Origin: Prosthecobacter debontii
GTDB lineage: Bacteria > Verrucomicrobiota > Verrucomicrobiia > Chthoniobacterales > Chthoniobacteraceae
DNA: 64,000 bases
NCBI GenBank assembly: GCA_945861385.1
Contig: CAMAUI010000002.1
Location: 1 to 64,000, forward strand
Reading direction: 5' to 3'
Shown here: positions 1 to 8,268 of the stretch, piece by piece
How positions within the stretch are numbered: the first letter of the stretch is position 1
Layout of the letters: each line of letters opens with the position of its first letter
Notes under the pieces: model-generated
Database searches by the model: none
What the model was told of the DNA's origin: nothing
Seen by the model: only the letters and a program-made list of their open reading frames with translations
Position numbers and translations under genes: made by a program

Positions 1-822
1 CGGAATCTCACGTGCAGCGGCGCGCGCCTGCTCGCGGTGACGGACAACCTCAACTTTGCCAACCCGCACAATCCCGAGCTGTTCTGGCAGCTCCGCGAGA
101 GCGTCGAGGGACTCGCCGAGGGCTGCCGCGAATTCGGCACGCCGGTCACGGGCGGCAACGTGTCGCTCTACAACCAATCGCCCGCCGGCCCGATCGATCC
201 CACGCCGACCGTCGGCATGGTCGGCATCATTGACGACGCGAAGCACATCACCACGCAGGCGTTCAAGTCCGCGGGCGACGTGATCATCCTGGCCGGCCCC
301 GTGCTCGATCCCGCCGCGGGCGACCTCTCACTCGGCGCGTCGCATTACATGAAAGTCGTGCACGGCCAGAAAGCCGGCCGCACGCCGCGGCTGTCGTTCG
401 ATCTGGAAAAGCGCGTGCAAGCTGCGGTGCTCGGCCTTATCCGCGAAGGCCTCGTGAAAAGCGCGCATGATTGCAGCGAAGGCGGCCTCGCCGTCGCCAT
501 CGCCGAAAGCTGCATCGGCGGAAAACTCGGCGCGACCATCGAACTCCCCAGCGGCCCCGCGCTCGACAAATATCCCGCCCACGCCGCCCGCGCCGCGCTG
601 CTCTTCGGCGAAAGCCAGAGCCGCATCATCCTAGGCATCGCCCCCGAAAACGCCGCCCGCGTCCTCGCCGCCCTCGCAACCGCAAAGATCCCGCACAGCC
701 GCCTCGGCACCGTCGGCGGCGACAAGCTGAGCATCACCGCCCACGGCGTGACGCTCGCCGCGACGCTCGCGGAAGTGAGCGATCCATTCGAGCACAGCAT
801 CGAGCGGGCGATGGCTTCATAA
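1..822 (+). CDS. purL: Phosphoribosylformylglycinamidine synthase II (PurL), C-terminal part; 5' end lies outside window
   Basis: Open from base 1: [31 protein letters not shown]...GGNVSLYN...HDCSEGGLAVAIAE; typical PurL C-terminal motifs; stop at 820-822. Confidence 0.93.
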   Translation, partial: RNLTCSGARLLAVTDNLNFANPHNPELFWQLRESVEGLAEGCREFGTPVTGGNVSLYNQSPAGPIDPTPTVGMVGIIDDAKHITTQAFKSAGDVIILAGPVLDPAAGDLSLGASHYMKVVHGQKAGRTPRLSFDLEKRVQAAVLGLIREGLVKSAHDCSEGGLAVAIAESCIGGKLGATIELPSGPALDKYPAHAARAALLFGESQSRIILGIAPENAARVLAALATAKIPHSRLGTVGGDKLSITAHGVTLAATLAEVSDPFEHSIERAMAS

Positions 823-836
823 CGCACCCACGGATT

Positions 837-3467
837 ATGCGCTTCGAGGAACAGGTCGGGATCAAACTCCGGGACACATTCCCGTTCGCCGTCCTTTCCA
901 ACATTCCTCTCTATCGTCCTGACGTGCATGAGGAGCGTCTCGCTGGATACGAGATCGATCATCTATTGCACGCCAGTTCCCCGTTGGTGGATCGTGTATT
1001 CATCATTGAATGCAAAGAGCCTCCCATATTCGGTTCAGCGAGAGACGAGCAACCGCGTCCCGGTGGTCCGTGGAATATCGAGCGACCTGAGGGATGGCGA
1101 AATACCAAGCGCCAAGTCGAGAATCATGCACGGGCGCTGATGAGCTATCTTCGTGGCATCTCTCGCGATCTGAGAATCGAGGCATGGGTGGTTTCTCGCG
1201 ACTACATCGGGCCGAATCTCGAATACCAGAAAGGGCGAATCCGTTTTCGTCTGATTTCCGGGCTGCGACTTAATGAAGAACTCCGAGCGCTTACTCAGGC
1301 GGAGCGAATTGTGCGAGCCGGACAAAGTGCGCTGCTTGGGGCACTGCGTCGCGGGCTGCCGCTTTCGGAAGTGGGGCATCCCGAACTCGGCAACGCTCTC
1401 GGCTACGTGGCTCGGTGTCGGAATGCGATTGATGTGGAGTTGTTCCGTTCCTTTGAGCCCACGACGGGATGGTGGGCTATCAATGGCTCTGCGGGCATGG
1501 GCAAGAGTGTGCTGCTCGCCTACTCCTTGTTCGTTTTCGCATCGGACAAACGCGTCGAGCCGAATCCGGATGGAGCGGAATCTTCGTGGAGTCTCACCCC
1601 ATTTGAAGCCCGTGCTGTCGAACTCGGGCTGCCGACGCTCGCCAATCGCTCAATCTTCGCGATGGCGAGAAAGGAAAAGCAGGTTCGTGGGCTGGAAGAA
1701 CTCTGGTCTCGGTTTGTCGCGGAGTATTCCAAACTCGAAAGCTCTTTGAACGTGCGCTTCAACCGACCTGTCTTTCGCCGATGGACTGGCGAAATCCCGC
1801 CGGAGTGCAACGTGCTGGTGATTGATGAGGCACACGACATCCCGCCGGAACACCATGCGAAAATCGTGCAATGGTTGAGGGCCGGAGAGCAACAGACGGA
1901 CGAACTGCGCCGCTATCTCGCAATCGCGTGTGATCGCCATCAACTACTCCGGCTCGTAGGAACCGACGCGCACCTCATTCGCGGCATCAGTTTCAGCGGC
2001 CACACGCGCAAACTGCGTAGGAATTACCGCAATCCGTTTCCGGTGTATGCGGGAAGTCTTGCGCTGATGTTTCGCTGGTTTGCCCGTAGTGGGCCAAAGA
2101 TCATCCCCACTCTTGAGCAGCTACGAGACGAGTTCGGTTTCGAGGTTGGCGAGCGCGGCGCACGCCGCGATGAAAGAACCTCGCTGGGAATCTGGAACGA
2201 CTCGCACCCTGGCAACTACTGGTCGTTCACGGTGTCGAAAGCTTCCTCTTGCGACGAAATCTTTTCCCAACTCGCGAACGAAGGGTTCGGAAAGAACGAT
2301 GTGCTTTGGGTGCGGTTCAGTGCGGAGGATGACGCTTTTGACTACGAGAAACTTGGGCGATTCACGTATCACAACTGCTTCAGCAAGGAATCCGCAGAAC
2401 TGGTGGACAAGTATATCAAGGGACAGGAATTCCCCGTCGTCATCATCGAAGGATTCCCGCGTGACGTGGAAACGGAAGACTGGAATCCCGCTGAGGAAAA
2501 CGAGGCGGAAAGGCAGATGTGGAAAGCGAGACGGGAACTCTACCTCTGCTGTAGTCGCTCGACGTGTTTTCTCTATTTCATAGAAGCGCGAACGGACGAT
2601 GCGAGAAGCCAAGGGCCTGCCGAAGAAGTCGCGGAATTGGTGCGGCAACTGTCCCACCCGCAGAATCACGATGCAGTTACACGCAGAGTGTGGACGCTCA
2701 GCTTTCAGTCCACTGGAGTTGTCCGCGCCGTTCCGACTTTTTCTGACGAAGTTGAGCCGCAGGCCGAATTGCCGCCCAACTTGAATTCGGTTTCAATGTG
2801 CCGTCCCGTGACGGCGAAGGCCCTCGCTACCACTCTCGGATTGCAGCCAAGTGTGCTCATTGAGCCGCTGTCCAACCTTGGATTCACGCTCAGAACCGTG
2901 AGGGACGTTGTTCCTGATTCGACAGCCAAGGAGTTGGCACTCAAGTTTGGCGCGATTCTCGAAATCACAGACGGCGAATCTGGACCGGGTGACGGGATTC
3001 CTCCGAAACCCGCCGGCGGAGTGCCAACCTCCCATCAACCCGACAGCCCCGCGAGTGGCGGTATTGCGCGCCAACCTGAATCCCCGACTCCGCCAACTCA
3101 ACCGCGCGAAGGAGCCAACGAGTTTGAAACGGCACTGATTCAGTTCGTGAAGTCTCGGGAATTCAAACGGCACAATGCGAAAGTTGATCGTTACCGTGCC
3201 CTCCTCGCATGGTTGCTGGCACGCAAGTCCGAGTTGCGCGAAGGCTTGCTTCGGTATGACCGTGGAAGAAACCGGAAATACTTCGCGACCTCGAAGGAGG
3301 AAATTGATCGTCACGCGAATTCAGCGAACGCACAGCCAATCGCAACAACCGGCCTTTGGGCGCTGACGACAACTTCCACTGACTTAAAGCTCAGCGTTCT
3401 CAACGACGTGATGCACGGCATCGGCATTTCACTGCCCGCACGGCAGGAAGTTCTTCGTCAGTTTTGA
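837..3467 (+). CDS. Putative PD-(D/E)XK nuclease - SF1-like helicase/ATPase with IF2_N-like segment and C-terminal SeqA-like DNA-binding domain
   Basis: ATG at 837, 14 nt after purL stop (upstream part of the 471..3467 ORF is out-of-frame purL). N-term E..YEIDHLL..FIIECKE..QVENHA; Walker A NGSAGMGKS; Walker B VLVIDEAHD; LRRNYRNPFPVY; ARRELYLCCSRS; C-term GRNRKYFA-x23-LWALTTTST aligns to SeqA GRTRVYFA...YWVITNTNT. Confidence 0.85.
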   Translation: MRFEEQVGIKLRDTFPFAVLSNIPLYRPDVHEERLAGYEIDHLLHASSPLVDRVFIIECKEPPIFGSARDEQPRPGGPWNIERPEGWRNTKRQVENHARALMSYLRGISRDLRIEAWVVSRDYIGPNLEYQKGRIRFRLISGLRLNEELRALTQAERIVRAGQSALLGALRRGLPLSEVGHPELGNALGYVARCRNAIDVELFRSFEPTTGWWAINGSAGMGKSVLLAYSLFVFASDKRVEPNPDGAESSWSLTPFEARAVELGLPTLANRSIFAMARKEKQVRGLEELWSRFVAEYSKLESSLNVRFNRPVFRRWTGEIPPECNVLVIDEAHDIPPEHHAKIVQWLRAGEQQTDELRRYLAIACDRHQLLRLVGTDAHLIRGISFSGHTRKLRRNYRNPFPVYAGSLALMFRWFARSGPKIIPTLEQLRDEFGFEVGERGARRDERTSLGIWNDSHPGNYWSFTVSKASSCDEIFSQLANEGFGKNDVLWVRFSAEDDAFDYEKLGRFTYHNCFSKESAELVDKYIKGQEFPVVIIEGFPRDVETEDWNPAEENEAERQMWKARRELYLCCSRSTCFLYFIEARTDDARSQGPAEEVAELVRQLSHPQNHDAVTRRVWTLSFQSTGVVRAVPTFSDEVEPQAELPPNLNSVSMCRPVTAKALATTLGLQPSVLIEPLSNLGFTLRTVRDVVPDSTAKELALKFGAILEITDGESGPGDGIPPKPAGGVPTSHQPDSPASGGIARQPESPTPPTQPREGANEFETALIQFVKSREFKRHNAKVDRYRALLAWLLARKSELREGLLRYDRGRNRKYFATSKEEIDRHANSANAQPIATTGLWALTTTSTDLKLSVLNDVMHGIGISLPARQEVLRQF

Positions 3468-3535
3468 AAGCGCGGATCGTGTTGGCACGCGACGGTCGCG
3501 TTGACGCCGCGCGGCGGAGCGTGCATCGTGCGGGC

Positions 3536-3787
3536 ATGAGCACGCTCGCGGAAATTGAGAAGGCCATTGCCACGCTGCCGACGCCGGAGCAGCGGGAGTT
3601 GTATCGGCATTTGGATGCGCGCTTTCGCGGCAGCGCGGTGTCGGCAGAGGATCGCCCGACGATTCGGCAGCGGAGCGCGCGCGATTGGGCGCGGCAGGCG
3701 AAGGGGAGTGTGCGGCTTGCGCCCGGCGAATCGGTGGACGATGCGCGGATGGCGCATTACGCGGCGAAGTATGATGTGAAGCCGTAA
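3536..3787 (+). CDS. Putative antitoxin of PIN-type TA module
   Basis: Small ORF (MSTLAEIEKAIATLPTPEQRELYRHLDARF...) immediately upstream of a PIN-domain ORF. Confidence 0.65.
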   Translation: MSTLAEIEKAIATLPTPEQRELYRHLDARFRGSAVSAEDRPTIRQRSARDWARQAKGSVRLAPGESVDDARMAHYAAKYDVKP

Positions 3788-3793
3788 GCTGCG

Positions 3794-4225
3794 ATGCGGA
3801 TTCTGCTCGATACGAACATCCTGCTGGATGTGCTGCTGAATCGTCCGGGCTTGGCGGATGAGAGCGATGCGGCGATTGCGAGGTGCGAGGAATTGGGCGC
3901 GGAGTTGTTCGTCGCGTGGCACGGACTGGCGACCGCGTATTACCTGCTCAGGCGCGGACGGACAGAGGCGGAGGCTCTCGCCGAAGTGGATCGAATCCTC
4001 GCTTGGGCGCATGTGGCCACGGCGGGCGATGCTGAGGCTCGCGATGCGCGCGCGATGGGACTGCCGGATTTTGAGGATGCCTTGCAGGTCGCATCCGCGA
4101 GCGCGTGTGGTGCAGACTGGATCATGACGCGAAACGAGGACGACTTTCGCAATAGTCTGGTTCCGGTGATCAACCCCGCTGATTTTCTCACACGTTTCCC
4201 GTTGCCTGCCGTAGAAGGCGCGTAA
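3794..4225 (+). CDS. PIN domain-containing protein (VapC-like toxin)
   Basis: MRILLDTNILLDVLLNRPG...PDFEDALQVASASACGADWIMTRNEDDF; PIN acidic residues in order. Confidence 0.85.
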   Translation: MRILLDTNILLDVLLNRPGLADESDAAIARCEELGAELFVAWHGLATAYYLLRRGRTEAEALAEVDRILAWAHVATAGDAEARDARAMGLPDFEDALQVASASACGADWIMTRNEDDFRNSLVPVINPADFLTRFPLPAVEGA

Positions 4226-4286
4226 GCACGGGGCGATGGCGCAAAACCCGCTCGCCACATCGCAATCGCCGGATAGACTTCCGCGC

Positions 4287-4547
4287 ATGAGCATCACGAT
4301 TGAACTGCCGCCGGATCTCGATGAGCGCGTTCGTATGATCCCCGATCTCGACAAGCGGATCATCCAATTCCTGCGGACGCAGACCGACCTCGAAGAAAGG
4401 CGCAACCGTCAATACAGCCCCGAGGCGAGGGCGGCTGCCGAGCGCGCGCTCGCGGAAGCCGAGCGATTGCGCGCCGCGGGCATGACCCGCGAGCAGGCGT
4501 TCGAGCAATTGCGCAGCGCGCACGACGAAGTTTCCAAGCACCTGTAA
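4287..4547 (+). CDS. Putative antitoxin of second PIN-type TA module
   Basis: MSITIELPPDLDERVRMIPDLDKRIIQFLRTQTDLEERR...; followed 3 nt later by PIN ORF. Confidence 0.65.
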   Translation: MSITIELPPDLDERVRMIPDLDKRIIQFLRTQTDLEERRNRQYSPEARAAAERALAEAERLRAAGMTREQAFEQLRSAHDEVSKHL

Positions 4548-4550
4548 CCG

Positions 4551-4970
4551 GTGGCCACTCGCGCGGTTCTCGACACGAATGTGGTGCTCGCCGCGCATCA
4601 TTCGCGCAATCCGGCCAGCCCCGGTGTCGAAATCCTGGATCGTTGGGAGCGTGGCGAGTTCGTCCTGCTCTACACTGCCGACGTCATCACCGAGTATGCG
4701 GAAAAGCTGATCGAAGCTGGCGCTCCGCAAACCGCGACAGACCGCTTCCTGTCGGCCATCGCATTGAACGGCACTTTCGTCCTGATCGAATTCTTCCACT
4801 TCCGCCACTATCCCGAGGACACCGACGACATCGCCTTTCTCCTCTGCGCACTGAACGGAGACGCCACGCACCTCGTCACCTACGACCCGCACCTGCACGT
4901 CCTCCAGCCGCACTACGCGCTCGCCATCTGCGAGCCGCTCCGCTTCCTCGCTGACTTGCGTTCAGCGTGA
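4551..4970 (+). CDS. PIN family putative toxin component
   Basis: GTG start; ATRAVLDTNVVLAAHHSRNPASPGVEILDRWERGEFVLLYTADVITEYAEKL...DDIAFLLCALNGDATHLVTYDPHL. Confidence 0.83.
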   Translation: MATRAVLDTNVVLAAHHSRNPASPGVEILDRWERGEFVLLYTADVITEYAEKLIEAGAPQTATDRFLSAIALNGTFVLIEFFHFRHYPEDTDDIAFLLCALNGDATHLVTYDPHLHVLQPHYALAICEPLRFLADLRSA

Positions 4971-5081
4971 TGCTGCGGGGGAAAAGTTCGTCTTTTGCCC
5001 GGCGAAGAGATCATCGGTGGAGTCGAGCACTTCGATGCTCTTTATGGCGTCGCTTTTCGCGATCCGGCCCGTCCGTTCGAT

Positions 5082-5534
5082 TCACAGTGGAACAAGCAGC
5101 CCTTCGCTCTTGGCAAGCTCGCGCTGTTTGCCGTCGAATGTGAGGAATTCGGTGGCTGCGAACTGCTGTGCGGTGGCGACGTGGAGGATGTCGAACGCGC
5201 GATAGCCGGAGTCCATTCCGTGCGCGGCGGCGAGGCGTTCGGAGGTCGCGAGCACTGACGGCCAGTCGTAGGCAACGAGCACGAGGCTGCCGTCGGCGAT
5301 GTCGGATTCAAGGTTGGCGAATGCAGAGGCGGCGTCCTCGCGCGTGACCACATCGGGCGCACCATGCTCGGCGCGATAGACGGCCAAACGAACGGCCAGA
5401 CGAAATTCGTAGAGGACGAGATCCGTGACGTGCAACGGCTCCTGCATCGCGGCAAAGTGTGCGGCGGCGCGGGGCGAGTGAATCTGCCTGACGTAAAGGC
5501 TGACGAGAAAGCTCGTATCCGGATACGCGATCAT
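5082..5534 (-). CDS. PIN domain-containing protein (VapC-like toxin)
   Basis: MIAYPDTSFLVSLYVRQIHSPRAAAHFAAMQEPLHVTDLVLYEFR...GYRAFDILHVATAQQFAATEFLTFDGKQRELAKSEGL. Confidence 0.85.
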   Translation of the reverse strand: MIAYPDTSFLVSLYVRQIHSPRAAAHFAAMQEPLHVTDLVLYEFRLAVRLAVYRAEHGAPDVVTREDAASAFANLESDIADGSLVLVAYDWPSVLATSERLAAAHGMDSGYRAFDILHVATAQQFAATEFLTFDGKQRELAKSEGLLVPL

Positions 5535-5788
5535 TCGCGTGAGCGAATGCCGTCAATGATCTCCGCAGCGCCCTTGGCGGACATGCACCGCTCACCGTAT
5601 TGCGCGTTGAGCCTCGCCATGATGTCAGGCTTCTTCGCCGGGCCTTTCGTCGGGGCTGGCATCTGCGCGGGGGAGACACGCGCGACGACGCGGCCCCCGC
5701 GACTGAGGGCCACTTCCTCACCCGCTTCGACGCAGCCGAGGTAGTCGGCGACGTGGGCGGTGAAATCTTCGACGGTGGCAGTCTTCAC
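5531..5788 (-). CDS. Phd/YefM-like antitoxin
   Basis: VKTATVEDFTAHVADYLGCVEAGEEVALSRGGRVVARVSP; overlaps the downstream toxin start. Confidence 0.75.
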   Translation of the reverse strand: MKTATVEDFTAHVADYLGCVEAGEEVALSRGGRVVARVSPAQMPAPTKGPAKKPDIMARLNAQYGERCMSAKGAAEIIDGIRSRE

Positions 5789-5913
5789 AGGGAAGAATCT
5801 AGGAGTCGTCGAGCTTTGCGGCAAGCAGTGAGTTTGCGAACGAGTGTCACTTTTCTCCGCCAAGAGAATCGCGCCCCGCGGGAGCAGCATCCATTTTCCA
5901 CCGGAAGCAAAAG

Positions 5914-6588
5914 CGCATCGCCATCGCCGAGGCCGCGCGGAATCTCACGTGCAGCGGCGCGCGCCTGCTCGCGGTGACGGACAACCTCAACTTTGCCAAC
6001 CCGCATAATCCCGAGCTGTTCTGGCAACTCCGCGAGAGCGTCGAGGGACTCGCCGAGGGCTGCCGCGAATTCGGCACGCCGGTCACGGGCGGCAACGTGT
6101 CGCTCTACAACCAAAGCCCCGCCGGTCCGATCGATCCCACGCCGACCGTCGGCATGGTCGGTCTCATTGACGACGCGAAGCACATCACCACGCAGGCGTT
6201 CAAGTCCGCGGGCGACGTCATCATCCTCGCCGGCCCGGTGTTCGATGTGGCTGCGACGCCCTCGTCGCCGTCCGTTGCCGCGGCGCCCTCGCCGCGGGGC
6301 GACGCCAGCGACGAGGCGTCGCTGCAACGGCCGGCGGCGGGGGCGCCGCAGCCACAGGTCGCCGGGGCGCCGCAGCCACGGTGCTGCGACCTCTCACTCG
6401 GCGCGTCGCACTACATGAAAGTCGTGCATGGCCAGCAGGCCGGACGCACGCCGCGCCTGTCGTTCGATTTGGAAAAGCGCGTGCAAGCCGCAGTCCTCGG
6501 CCTCACCGCCCACGGCGCGACGCTCGCAGCGACGCTCGCGGAAGTGAGCGACCCCTTCGAGCACAGCATTGAGCGGGCGATGGCGTAA
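5914..6588 (+). pseudogene. purL: Second, degenerate partial copy of purL 3' region (in-frame insertion plus in-frame deletion)
   Basis: [39 protein letters not shown]... nearly identical to copy at 1-822; carries an extra ~134 bp GC-rich element at ~6247-6380 and lacks ~100 codons between VLGL and TAHG. Confidence 0.85.
6247..6380. repeat. Palindromic GC-rich dispersed element inserted in purL copy 2
   Basis: Starts gtggctgcgacgccctcgtcgccg and ends with approximate inverse cggcggcgggggcgccgcagccac...cgccgcagccac; absent from purL copy 1; related sequence at 53928-53980. Confidence 0.7.
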
Positions 6589-6879
6589 AACCCGCTCGTA
6601 ACAGCGCAACTGCCGGATTCATCCACCGCATGACCGGAATGAATCTGCTCCGGCGCTTGAGTGCTGCCGCCCAACCCGTGACAACAAGCGTCGTCAGCGT
6701 GGAGAAAAACGTGCGTGGCTGCCCGACCTGCCCTGCGCTCGTCTGCCGTGACATCGCCATCCCTCCACTCAGCACGTGTTTTTTCAGGCCCATCCAGGCG
6801 ATAAATTGAGGGGTGCATCGGAGTGAAAAATCCGGTGTTGAAATGGCTGTCCCGCCAGCCATCATCCGCGCATCCAACC

Positions 6880-8268
6880 ATGAAAACAAACCACACCTCA
6901 ACGCATCCCGTCACCCGCCGCACCTTCCTGAAAAACGGCGCCATCCTCACCGCCGGCATCGCCGCGCTCTCGCCGCGGGCACGCGCGCAGACGAACAAGA
7001 ACGGCAAATTGCAAATCTACCACGTCGGCACCGGCGGCAGCATCGCGCCGCACGATCGCATGCAGTTGAAAAAGCACGCCGATGTCGTCTTCTCAGGTCT
7101 TTGCGATGTGGATTCCAACGCGCTCGCGAAGGTCTCGAAGGAGCATCCCGATGCGTTCACCTGCCGCGATTTCCGCGAGGGCTTCGAGAAGCACGCCGAC
7201 AAATTCGACGCCGTCCTCTGCTGCACACCCGACCATAACCACGCCATCGTGGATCTCTACGCACTCAAGGCCAACAAGCACGTCTATGGGCAGAAACCGC
7301 TCGTGCAGCAGCTCTCCGAAGTCGTCGCCATCGAAGATGCCATCAAGGCACGCCCGACACTCATCACGCAAACCGGCAACCAGCGCATGGGGCCGGTGGG
7401 ACGCCAGCACGCGGTGGACATCCTGCGCCGTGGGCTGCTCGGCAAGGCGATCGAGGCGCACGTCTGGGTCGGCGGCCCGCCGGAGGGAAAGCAGGGCTAT
7501 TTCTGGTATGGCGGCCTGCAGGAGCCCACGCCGGCGCCGGCGAACATTGACTGGACGCTCTGGCTCGGTTGCGCACTCGACGCGCCACACCGCCCGGGGC
7601 TCATCAGCCTGCAATGGCGCTCTTCGTGGGACTACGGCACCGGCCAGCTCGGCGACTGGTGTACGCATCTTCTCGATGTCCTCTATTTCGCCTACGACCT
7701 GCCATCGCCGGTCGCCGTGCAGTGCCACACCCACGAGCCGAGCGGGTTCTACTACACGCGCTTCATGAAATCCACGCTGACCTACGCCGTTCCCGCCGAG
7801 CGCTTCGCGAACGGGCGTTTCGCCGTCACCTACGCGGACCAGTCCCAGGCGCCATCGCGTGCGTCACTCGGGCTGCCAGCGGGAAAATGGCCGGGCACGG
7901 GAACGCTCGTGGTCTGCGAAGGCGGCGTGCTGTTCGTCCAGCCGGAAGGCGGCGTCGAGGTCTGGATCGGCGGGAAGCCCGTTGATTTCAAGACCATCGC
8001 CGGCCAGGGAACGGTGACCGCGCGCAACCACTGGCATGCGTGGGTGGACAAAATCCTCGGCAAACCCGACGCATTCGTCCAGACGCCGTTCTCCTACGCC
8101 GCGGGCATCGCGGAAGCCGGCCTCCTTTGCGCAAAAGCGTCGCGCTTCCCGAATCAGGAACTCCGCTGGGACAAGGCGACACTCACCTTTCCGAACCACG
8201 CGGAGGCGACGAAGACCATCGTCCGCCGCGAATATCGCAAGGGATACGAACTGCCCACGTTTACCTGA
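6880..8268 (+). CDS. Gfo/Idh/MocA family oxidoreductase, Tat signal
   Basis: TRRTFLKNGAILTAGIAAL Tat-like leader; HVGTGGS; ...VYGQKPLVQQLSEV (EKP-like motif); GNQRMGPVGRQHAVDIL. Confidence 0.88.
   Translation: MKTNHTSTHPVTRRTFLKNGAILTAGIAALSPRARAQTNKNGKLQIYHVGTGGSIAPHDRMQLKKHADVVFSGLCDVDSNALAKVSKEHPDAFTCRDFREGFEKHADKFDAVLCCTPDHNHAIVDLYALKANKHVYGQKPLVQQLSEVVAIEDAIKARPTLITQTGNQRMGPVGRQHAVDILRRGLLGKAIEAHVWVGGPPEGKQGYFWYGGLQEPTPAPANIDWTLWLGCALDAPHRPGLISLQWRSSWDYGTGQLGDWCTHLLDVLYFAYDLPSPVAVQCHTHEPSGFYYTRFMKSTLTYAVPAERFANGRFAVTYADQSQAPSRASLGLPAGKWPGTGTLVVCEGGVLFVQPEGGVEVWIGGKPVDFKTIAGQGTVTARNHWHAWVDKILGKPDAFVQTPFSYAAGIAEAGLLCAKASRFPNQELRWDKATLTFPNHAEATKTIVRREYRKGYELPTFT

Noticed and set aside
471-836. 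N-terminal 122 codons of the 471..3467 ORF (Arg/Pro-rich)
   Set aside because: Out-of-frame reading of purL; composition typical of wrong-frame GC-rich DNA. Real start taken as ATG at 837.
345-962. 205-aa minus-strand ORF
   Set aside because: Antisense to purL and the helicase start; no recognisable motifs.
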